Program-made: the position numbers and the translations under genes | Notes under the pieces: model-generated | Seen by the model: only the letters and a program-made list of their open reading frames with translations | Databases searched by the model: none | What the model was told of the DNA's origin: nothing | In this document: positions 53,052-59,769 of the stretch, piece after piece | Position numbering within the stretch: position 1 is the first letter of the stretch | Layout: every line of letters begins with the position of its first letter | Origin: Bacteroidales bacterium | GTDB taxonomy: Bacteria > Bacteroidota > Bacteroidia > Bacteroidales > P3 | Reading direction: 5' to 3' | Assembly: GCA_028708845.1 (NCBI GenBank) | Contig: JAQVXZ010000010.1 | Span: 1-64,000, forward strand | DNA length: 64,000 nt

Positions 53052-54950
53052 ATGAAAGGTAAAATTAACGTAAAGACGGAAAACATTTTTCCTATTATAA
53101 AGAAGTTTCTTTATTCTGACCATGAAATATTCTTAAGAGAGATAGTAGCTAACGCTGTTGATGCTACTCAAAAACTAAAAACACTTGCATCACTAGGACA
53201 ATTTAAAGGCGAACTAGGTGACCTTACCATTGAAGTTAAGATTGACAAAAAGAAAAAGACATTATCAGTTATTGATAGAGGTCTTGGGATGAGTGATGAG
53301 GAGGTTGACAAGTACATCAATCAAATTGCTTTCTCTGGAGCTGAGGAGTTTGTTGAGAAATTCAAAGGCAAGTCGGAGCTTGAACAAAACCAGCTTATAG
53401 GACATTTCGGACTTGGTTTCTATTCTTCATTTATGGTTAGTAAGGAAGTTGAATTTAAATCAAAATCCTTTACCGATGCTCCTGGAGTTCGTTGGTGGTG
53501 TGATGGCGACACAGAATACACATTAGAACCATCTGACAAAACAGAACGTGGAACAGAAATCATTATGCATATTGATGATGAGAATAAGCAGTTCTTAGAA
53601 GAAGGGAAAATACTTGAAATATTAAACAAGTATTGTAAGTTTATGCCAATTCCAATTCGTTTTGGAGATGAAGAATATTGGGAAGACTCAGAAACAGAAA
53701 AAGACGATAAGGGAGAGCCAAAAAGAGTTAAAAAGACTAAGCCAAGAATAATTAATAATACAGAACCTCTTTGGAAGAAAAAACCATCTGACCTAAAGGA
53801 AGAAGACTATTTAGACTTTTACCGTGAGCTTTATCCAATGAACTTCGATGAGCCACTTTTCCATATACACCTAAACGTTGACTACCCATTCAACCTAACA
53901 GGAATACTTTATTTCCCTAAGATTAAAAAGAATATAGACCCAGCAAAAGACAAGATACAACTTTATTGCAACCAAGTCTTCGTAACAGATAGCGTTGAGG
54001 GGGTTGTTCCTGAATATATGATGCTACTTCGTGGCGTTCTTGACTCACCAGATATCCCTCTAAACGTATCTCGTTCCTATCTTCAATCAGACTCAAACGT
54101 AAAGAAGATATCATCTCATATAACTAAGAAAGTTGCAGATAAACTTGACGAGATATACAAGAATAACAGAGAAGAATATAATGCAAAATGGGATGATATT
54201 AAAGTATTTATTCAGTACGGAATGATATCAGACGAGAAGTTCTACGATAGAGCAAAAAAGATATTCCTCTTTAAGTCAATAGAAAATGAGTTCTATTCAA
54301 TTGAAGACTACACAAAGAAAATCAAAACCCTACAAACCGATAAAGACAAGAAACAAGTATTTCTATACACCAACAATATAGACGCACAATACCCATACAT
54401 ACAAGCAGCAAAAGACAAAGGTTACGATGTATTATTAATGGATGGCATCTTAGACAATCACTTTGTTAACCTAATGGAGCAAAAGATAAAAGACTCAAGA
54501 TTTGTTCGTATTGACAGTGATGTTATTGATAAACTAATACCAAAGGACGAGGTTATACCATCTAAACTTGATGAAAAGCAAATTGAAAGCCTAAAAACCT
54601 TAATTGAAGGACAGGTTGACAAGCAAAAGTTCACCATTGTTATGGAAAGCCTAAACGAAACAGACAGCCCACTAACAATAACTCAAAATGAATTTATGCG
54701 AAGGATGAAAGAAATGAGTGAAATGGGCGGAGGAGGAATGGCTTCCTTCTATGGAGAAATGCCAGAGAACTACAACTTAGTAGTAAACACCAACCACCCA
54801 CTAATGAGCGAAGTCCTAAACGAAACAGACCAAGAAAAACAAACCCAAGTCCTATCCCAACTAAAAGACCTAGCATTACTAAGCCAAGGACTCTTAAAAG
54901 GAGAAGCCCTAAACAGCTTTATACAACGCTCAATAGGAATAATAAAATAA
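53052..54950 (+). CDS. htpG: Molecular chaperone HtpG (Hsp90)
   Basis: A 632-residue Hsp90. The GHKL ATPase domain shows EIVANAVDATQK near 27, IDRGLGMSDEEV near 76, and IGHFGLGFYSSFMV near 115. The middle domain (about 235-440) and the C-terminal dimerisation domain are full length. A short charged linker (ETEKDDKGEPKRVKKTKP, near 214-231) replaces the long linker of eukaryotic forms. The gene is followed by its own terminator. Confidence 0.96.
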   Translation: MKGKINVKTENIFPIIKKFLYSDHEIFLREIVANAVDATQKLKTLASLGQFKGELGDLTIEVKIDKKKKTLSVIDRGLGMSDEEVDKYINQIAFSGAEEFVEKFKGKSELEQNQLIGHFGLGFYSSFMVSKEVEFKSKSFTDAPGVRWWCDGDTEYTLEPSDKTERGTEIIMHIDDENKQFLEEGKILEILNKYCKFMPIPIRFGDEEYWEDSETEKDDKGEPKRVKKTKPRIINNTEPLWKKKPSDLKEEDYLDFYRELYPMNFDEPLFHIHLNVDYPFNLTGILYFPKIKKNIDPAKDKIQLYCNQVFVTDSVEGVVPEYMMLLRGVLDSPDIPLNVSRSYLQSDSNVKKISSHITKKVADKLDEIYKNNREEYNAKWDDIKVFIQYGMISDEKFYDRAKKIFLFKSIENEFYSIEDYTKKIKTLQTDKDKKQVFLYTNNIDAQYPYIQAAKDKGYDVLLMDGILDNHFVNLMEQKIKDSRFVRIDSDVIDKLIPKDEVIPSKLDEKQIESLKTLIEGQVDKQKFTIVMESLNETDSPLTITQNEFMRRMKEMSEMGGGGMASFYGEMPENYNLVVNTNHPLMSEVLNETDQEKQTQVLSQLKDLALLSQGLLKGEALNSFIQRSIGIIK

Positions 54951-54974
54951 TAATTTTCATTTAATTATTGTGTT

Positions 54975-55005
54975 AAGGGACGTAATTCATTTTGCGTCCT
55001 TTTTT
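54975..55005 (+). terminator. Terminator after htpG
   Basis: GGACG (54978-54982) pairs with CGTCC (54995-54999), extended by weaker A-T and G-T pairs and followed by TTTTTT. Confidence 0.8.
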
Positions 55006-55081
55006 CATTTAACACAACACCCAACCCTAACGCCCTACCTATAAATAAACATTCTCTCACTATTCCTAAATCTAATTTTTG

Positions 55082-55089
55082 TAATTTTG
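55082..55089 (+). promoter_or_regulatory. -7 box of the YgbA-like gene
   Basis: TAATTTTG fits TAnnTTTG, 24 nt before the start codon. Confidence 0.55.
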
Positions 55090-55112
55090 CACCCTCTAAA
55101 CTAAAAAGCATA

Positions 55113-55412
55113 ATGAAGATAAGTCGAATTGAGAGAGAAAAGAAGGTTGTTGAGTTTATGATTAGACTCTATTGCAAGAAGAAAGAAGGAAACCAAAGCC
55201 TATGCTCAGACTGCCAAGAACTAATAGGGTACTCAAAGAAAAGGCTCGATAATTGCCGCTACGGAGAGCTTAAACACGCTTGCAAATACTGCCCAGTACA
55301 TTGCTTCAAACCCACAATGCGAGACCATATGCGTCAAGTTATGAGGTTCTCAGGCGCAAGAATGATATTCTATTCTCCAAAAGAAACATTACTACATTTA
55401 TTCAATAGATAA
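55113..55412 (+). CDS. YgbA-like protein (nitrous oxide-stimulated promoter family)
   Basis: A 99-residue Cys-rich protein. Cysteines in LYCKKK, LCSDCQEL, NCRYG, ACKYCPVHC and the RMRDHMRQVMRFSGPRM-like ending (here MRDHMRQVMRFSGARM) match the family named after YgbA, linked in E. coli to recovery from nitric oxide stress. The cysteine pattern suggests an iron-sulfur or zinc site. It has its own promoter and no co-directional neighbour nearby. Confidence 0.85.
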   Translation: MKISRIEREKKVVEFMIRLYCKKKEGNQSLCSDCQELIGYSKKRLDNCRYGELKHACKYCPVHCFKPTMRDHMRQVMRFSGARMIFYSPKETLLHLFNR

Positions 55413-55438
55413 TCAAGGCGTATTCTTGCTTAGCTTTC

Positions 55439-56221
55439 TTATAATGAATCAATAAATTCTTCAAATCTCAATATCTTTTCGCTGTTTTCTTTATTGAATA
55501 GAAGATGTTCAAAGTCTTTTTGTTTCTTTTTCAAATCAACAGTTTTAAATAGCTCTTTAATCCCTTCTTTGAACTCCTGCAAACTACTTACTCCGCAACG
55601 CTTTGAAAGAAAATCGTAATCGGGCTTAGTTTGGGATAATAAAAACATTAAGTCATAGAAATCACGTCCTTTGGCACGAGACAATGCGGTTGCAATTTTC
55701 ATACTACATAAGACACCATCGCTAGGAACAGGAAAAGGAAAGAAGAGTCCACATCCTTTAATATTTACCATAATAGGATTATAAATAATTCCTTGATCCT
55801 GCCCTTTAATTTTAATTAAGAAACGCCCTTCCTTATGACCACTCAAACCCAAATCGAATAGTAATTGTGGAAAATGAATATTACGTCTAAAGGCTTTAAG
55901 ATTTTTATTCTCTCTATCCCTTACCTCAACATCCCAACCTAAGCGCTGCAAAAATACAACCACGCTACTTGTCATTTCAAAGAATTCATCTTCCGAAAGC
56001 CTCTTGCAATCAAAGTCCAAATCCTCAGAAAATCTATCTATACCTCTTATCAACCTAAGGTTAGTTCCTCCAATAAAAGCAATCTTTTCTATATAAGGAC
56101 TTGAAGAAAGATAATCTAAAATAACAAGTTGCAAGTATTCTTTAAGAATATGCTTATCAAAATTAGAATTCTCCCTTATAGAAATAGGGAAGAAATTCCT
56201 TATCTGCTCAATATTTATCAT
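55439..56221 (-). CDS. AbiEii/AbiGii-type nucleotidyltransferase toxin
   Basis: A 260-residue member of the AbiEii toxin family, the toxin half of type IV AbiE systems that halt growth on phage infection. The nucleotidyltransferase core GGTNLRLIRGIDRFSEDLDFD begins near residue 50; the Asp pair in EDLDFD and the later ATALSRAKGRDFYDL near 190 are the expected catalytic and fold motifs. Its start overlaps the stop of the upstream antitoxin-like gene by 4 nt. Related proteins transfer nucleotides to tRNA; the target here is not known. Confidence 0.9.
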   Translation of the reverse strand: MINIEQIRNFFPISIRENSNFDKHILKEYLQLVILDYLSSSPYIEKIAFIGGTNLRLIRGIDRFSEDLDFDCKRLSEDEFFEMTSSVVVFLQRLGWDVEVRDRENKNLKAFRRNIHFPQLLFDLGLSGHKEGRFLIKIKGQDQGIIYNPIMVNIKGCGLFFPFPVPSDGVLCSMKIATALSRAKGRDFYDLMFLLSQTKPDYDFLSKRCGVSSLQEFKEGIKELFKTVDLKKKQKDFEHLLFNKENSEKILRFEEFIDSL

Positions 56222-56835
56222 AAGTCATAAGTTTTTAGAAGTAAATCCACCCTAAGCTCAAGAGCCTTGTTTTCAAACCTTGAACAATAATCCAAAAGTA
56301 AATCCTTATTTAAATCTTCGTGTAAAAAGTCCTCATCCAAACGCAAGCCCTCCATCTCCTCTACACTATTATAAAAAGGATGAAGATAAAGTAAATCAAG
56401 TAATGCCTTTTCCGCAGTTGCGAAATATATGGTTCTATTATCCAACATTGGCTTCAAATCATATCCAAACATTAAGTTTTCCTTAATTGTATTGTAGGAA
56501 TATAGACCAAAATCATTTTGAAATGAAGAAGTTTTAAGAGATGTAACGCTATTAATTTGAACAACAGCCTCAGGTATCATTCCATAGAAAGACAAAGCAG
56601 TATGCAAGCTAATATATGAAGGACGATAAATCCTATTAGCAAAATAAAGGGCAAAATTAGGCATATTCTTATATTCCGCAAAAGCATAATACCCCTGTCT
56701 TAAACTAATAAGATAACCCTTCTTAACCCACCTCGTAAGATTACTTCTATCAAAACCAGGTTGCCAAGCATATATTTGATATGTACTAAAACAAGCCAAA
56801 TCAAACATCTTTTCCTTAAATTCCAAGAAAGTCAT
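56218..56835 (-). CDS. AbiEi-type antitoxin / transcriptional regulator
   Basis: A 205-residue protein with an N-terminal winged-helix-like region (DRSNLTRWVKKGYLISLRQGYY, residues about 28-49) and a C-terminal domain of the AbiEi kind (PSYISLHTALSFYGMIPE, ATAEKALLDLLYLHP). The frame is open to 56904, but the preferred start is MTFLEFKEK at 56835, since the extra N-terminus is a poor hydrophobic tract. It is the first gene of the pair with the AbiEii toxin and likely autoregulates it. The promoter region borders a paired repeat element. Confidence 0.85.
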   Translation of the reverse strand: MTFLEFKEKMFDLACFSTYQIYAWQPGFDRSNLTRWVKKGYLISLRQGYYAFAEYKNMPNFALYFANRIYRPSYISLHTALSFYGMIPEAVVQINSVTSLKTSSFQNDFGLYSYNTIKENLMFGYDLKPMLDNRTIYFATAEKALLDLLYLHPFYNSVEEMEGLRLDEDFLHEDLNKDLLLDYCSRFENKALELRVDLLLKTYDL

Positions 56836-56970
56836 TTCTAATTCTATTTCTATTATGATGCATAAAATAGTGCATTTCAGAAACAAAACAAAGCTTTTCA
56901 TCATAAAACTCCACGAATTTAAAGATTTATTAAGTTTTATCCTCTAACATCAATATATCAACAAAGACTT

Positions 56971-57092
56971 TTAATAGCAACGTTAAAGAGGTAATCCCCC
57001 AATGAGTTTACTCATGGGGTTACCCTTTAACTATTAAGTTTTGGTAATTGGTAAATATATAGGGCAATTTACCAAGATTACCACTTACCAAG
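56971..57092. repeat. Covarying element J, copy 1 (word GGTAA/TTACC)
   Basis: It opens with TTAATAGCAA and AAAGAGG, holds a hairpin (CCCCAATGAG and CTCATGGGG), then CCCTTTAACTATTAA, then ATATATAGG. GGTAA or its complement occurs at 56990, 57020, 57043, 57050, 57069, 57078 and 57085. Confidence 0.82.
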
Positions 57093-57154
57093 AATGCAAA
57101 TAACGTAAATATCAATGGATTTCTTTTGATTATTCTTCTCTCCTATTCTAAAAC

Positions 57155-57272
57155 TTAATAGCAAAGGGAAAGAGGAACTACCAATATTTATATTGGTGTT
57201 CCCTTTAACTATTAAATCTTGGAACATGTTACATATATAGGTGTTTGTTCCAAGCGTTCCACGTTCCAAGAG
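57155..57272. repeat. Covarying element J, copy 2 (word GGAAC/GTTCC)
   Basis: It has the same framework as copy 1 (TTAATAGCAA, AAAGAGG, hairpin CCAATATTTATATTGG, CCCTTTAACTATTAA, ATATATAGG). GGAAC or its complement occurs at 57174, 57198, 57221, 57247, 57256 and 57263, at positions that carry GGTAA or TTACC in copy 1. The spacing of the last three words (9 and 7 bp) is the same in both copies. Confidence 0.82.
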
Positions 57273-57321
57273 GGGTATGTACCAGCGTACTTTTCTTTCT
57301 TTGTTTCACGAAATTGGTTCT

Positions 57322-57424
57322 TCGTTTCAATAAATTATTACGCTGTTTTAGGATTTTATTACGGCGTTTCATTTTTATGTTGTTTTATTAAATTTTTATG
57401 CTGATTTATTCTGTTTTTACGAAA
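57322..57424. repeat. 21-bp-period degenerate array (locus H) over the ispE promoter
   Basis: ACG- or ATG-led words (ACGCTGTTTTA, ACGGCGTTTCA, ATGTTGTTTTA, ATGCTGATTTA, ACGAAAT) start at 57340, 57361, 57377, 57398 and 57419: three steps of 21 bp and one of 16. The word is close to that of the array at 1269-1350. It is preceded by TTCTTCGTTTCA. Confidence 0.65.
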
Positions 57425-57432
57425 TATTTTTG

Positions 57433-57440
57433 TAACTTTG
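57433..57440 (+). promoter_or_regulatory. -7 box of ispE, giving a near-leaderless transcript
   Basis: TAACTTTG fits TAnnTTTG and ends only 4 nt before the ispE ATG. Transcription should start at or next to the start codon. A weak TCTG lies 19 bp upstream as a possible -33 box. Confidence 0.55.
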
Positions 57441-57444
57441 CTTA

Positions 57445-58275
57445 ATGATTTACTTCCCTAATTGCAAAATTAATATTGGTCTGAATGTTGTTGAGAAACG
57501 TTCGGATGGGTTTCATAATATTGAGACTTTGTTTTATCCTATTCCTTTGGAGGATGTTTTGGAGATTAGACCTAAGGAAAGAGGAAAAACGGAGATTGTC
57601 CTTAGTGGTCTTCCTATTGAGTGTAATTCGAGCGAAGACAACCTCTGTATTAGGGCTTATAGGCTGCTTAGAGAGGACTTTCCTGATTTGCCTGAAATTT
57701 GCATTCATTTGCATAAGTTAATCCCTATGGGGGCTGGTTTGGGTGGTGGTAGTAGTGATGCGGCTTATACTTTAAAACTTTTGGACTTTTTGTTTGGGCT
57801 TAATCTTTCGCTTGAGAAATTGGATGGTTATGCTAAGAAACTTGGGGCTGATTGTGCTTTCTTTATTTATAATGTTCCTGCTTTTGGCTTTAATAAGGGT
57901 GATGAGCTTTCGCCTACTACTCTTTCGCTTAGGGGTAAGACAATAGTTTTGGTTAAGCCTGATATTTTCATTAGTACAAAGGAGGCTTATGCTGGCCTTG
58001 TGCCAAATAGAGATGAGTTTGACCTTTTGAATATTGTGGAAAGCTTGCCGATTAGAGAGTGGAAGCATTTCATTAAGAATGATTTTGAGAAGAGCATTTT
58101 TGCTAAACATAAGGAGTTTCAAAAAATTAAGGATAAGCTCTATGATATTGGGGCTTTATATGCTCAGATGAGTGGTTCAGGTTCCACTATATTTGGGATT
58201 TTCGAGGGAGAACTGTCACAGGATGAAATAAACCTTTTCAATTATCCGTTTGTATATCAGAAAAAATTAAAATAA
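57445..58275 (+). CDS. ispE: 4-diphosphocytidyl-2-C-methyl-D-erythritol kinase
   Basis: IspE phosphorylates CDP-ME in the MEP isoprenoid pathway. A 276-residue GHMP kinase: start MIYFPNCKINIGLNVVEKRSDGFH, ATP loop PMGAGLGGGSSDAA near 94, and the C-terminal MSGSGSTIFG near 243. The N-terminus matches the usual family start, which supports this ATG even though the -7 box is only 4 nt away. It is followed 30 nt later by the dipeptidase gene. Confidence 0.95.
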   Translation: MIYFPNCKINIGLNVVEKRSDGFHNIETLFYPIPLEDVLEIRPKERGKTEIVLSGLPIECNSSEDNLCIRAYRLLREDFPDLPEICIHLHKLIPMGAGLGGGSSDAAYTLKLLDFLFGLNLSLEKLDGYAKKLGADCAFFIYNVPAFGFNKGDELSPTTLSLRGKTIVLVKPDIFISTKEAYAGLVPNRDEFDLLNIVESLPIREWKHFIKNDFEKSIFAKHKEFQKIKDKLYDIGALYAQMSGSGSTIFGIFEGELSQDEINLFNYPFVYQKKLK

Positions 58276-58305
58276 TTTACAATTAATAATTTAAAATATA
58301 TATTT

Positions 58306-59760
58306 ATGAGTGAAATTAGAAACTTAGAACCTAAGGCTGTATGGAATAACTTTGATATGATTTGTTCTATTCCTCACCCTTCAAAAAAAGAAGCTAAACT
58401 TGTTGAGGCTTTAATTGAATTTGCAAAGAAAAACAAACTAGAATATATCATTGATAAGATTGGTAATGTTATCATTTCAAAGCCTGCAACTAAGGGAATG
58501 GAAGACAAAAAAGGTATTATTCTTCAAGCTCACATCGATATGGTTCCTCAAAAGAACGCAGATACTAAACATGATTTCGAAAAAGACCCTATAATTCCTT
58601 GGATTGACGGTGAGTGGGTAAGGGCTAAGGGCACAACTCTTGGTGCTGATAATGGTATGGGCGTTGCTGCTATTCTTGCTGTTTTGGAAGATAATACATT
58701 AGTTCATGGACCTATAGAGGCTCTTTTGACTATTGACGAAGAAACTGGTATGACTGGTGCTTTTGGTCTTGAGGCTGGTGTTCTTAAGGGAGATATCCTT
58801 TTAAATCTTGACTCTGAAACAGAGGGCGAACTTTATGTTGGATGTGCTGGTGGAATTGACGGTAGCTTTGCTTTTGACTATAAGAAAGAAACTACTCCTC
58901 TTGGATTATCTGGCTTTGCTTTAGACATAAAAGGTCTTAAAGGTGGTCATAGTGGAATGGATATTATTCTTGGAAGAGCTAATGCTAACAAGGTTTTATT
59001 CCGTTTCTTTAAGGCTCTTGATACATTGGGACTAAGAATATCTAGCATTAATGGTGGGAGTTTAAGAAATGCTATTCCTCGTGAGGCTTTCTCTACCATT
59101 GCTATTCCTACTGATAAGGTTGCAGAGGCTAAGAAATTAGTTGAAGAGTTGAGCAAGGATATTAAGAATGAATATGCACTTGTTGAACCTGATTTTGAAA
59201 TACATTTTAACCCAACAGCATTAGAGGCAAATGTTATTGACCTTGATACTCAAAAGAGATTGATTCTTGCAGTTTATGCTTGTCCTAATGGAGTTATGAG
59301 AATGAGTGACTCAATGGAAGGATTAACAGAGACCTCAACTAACTTAGCTATTGTTAAGACTGATGATAAGTCAATTAATGTTAGTTGCCTACTAAGAAGC
59401 TCTGTGGATAGTGCAAAAATGGACTTAGCAGAAATGATGGATTCTGTTTTTGAACTAGCAGGAGCTAAGAGAACATTTGAAGGTGCTTACCCTGGTTGGA
59501 AGCCTAATATGGAATCTCCAATCTTAAAGACAATGCAAACTACATATAATAGCTTATTTGGAAAAACTCCAAAGATAATGGCAATTCATGCAGGCTTGGA
59601 ATGTGGTCTTTTAGGTGGCGTTTATCCTTCTTGGGATATGATTTCATTTGGACCAACTATTATGAGCCCACACTCCCCTGACGAAAGAGTAGAGATTGCA
59701 TCTGTTCAAAAATTCTGGGACTACTTGCTTGCTACACTTAAGAATGTTCCTGCAAAATAA
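58306..59760 (+). CDS. pepD: Cytosolic beta-Ala-His / aminoacyl-histidine dipeptidase
   Basis: A 484-residue M20-family dizinc peptidase. Metal and catalytic residues are visible: HIDMV near 79, GADNGMGVAAILAVLED near 112 (bridging Asp), and the general-base Glu pair in TIDEETGMTGAFGL near 145. The late His in SPHSPDERV near 460 completes the site. PepD cleaves Xaa-His and other small dipeptides in the cytoplasm; no signal peptide is present. It may be co-transcribed with ispE. Confidence 0.94.
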   Translation: MSEIRNLEPKAVWNNFDMICSIPHPSKKEAKLVEALIEFAKKNKLEYIIDKIGNVIISKPATKGMEDKKGIILQAHIDMVPQKNADTKHDFEKDPIIPWIDGEWVRAKGTTLGADNGMGVAAILAVLEDNTLVHGPIEALLTIDEETGMTGAFGLEAGVLKGDILLNLDSETEGELYVGCAGGIDGSFAFDYKKETTPLGLSGFALDIKGLKGGHSGMDIILGRANANKVLFRFFKALDTLGLRISSINGGSLRNAIPREAFSTIAIPTDKVAEAKKLVEELSKDIKNEYALVEPDFEIHFNPTALEANVIDLDTQKRLILAVYACPNGVMRMSDSMEGLTETSTNLAIVKTDDKSINVSCLLRSSVDSAKMDLAEMMDSVFELAGAKRTFEGAYPGWKPNMESPILKTMQTTYNSLFGKTPKIMAIHAGLECGLLGGVYPSWDMISFGPTIMSPHSPDERVEIASVQKFWDYLLATLKNVPAK

Positions 59761-59769
59761 AAAAAATTA

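Larger units (their letters stand above)
56836..57444. other. 609-bp divergent region antitoxin / ispE, packed with repeats
   Basis: Apart from the antitoxin upstream sequence and a small palindrome (GCATAAAATAGTGC near 56859) it contains two copies of a word-covarying element (56971-57092 and 57155-57272), a degenerate 21-bp array (57322-57424) and the ispE promoter. No gene is convincing. Confidence 0.8.

Noticed and set aside
56836-56904. Extended N-terminus of the AbiEi-like protein
   Set aside because: The added residues look like a non-conserved hydrophobic tract, and MTFLEFKEK is a better family start.
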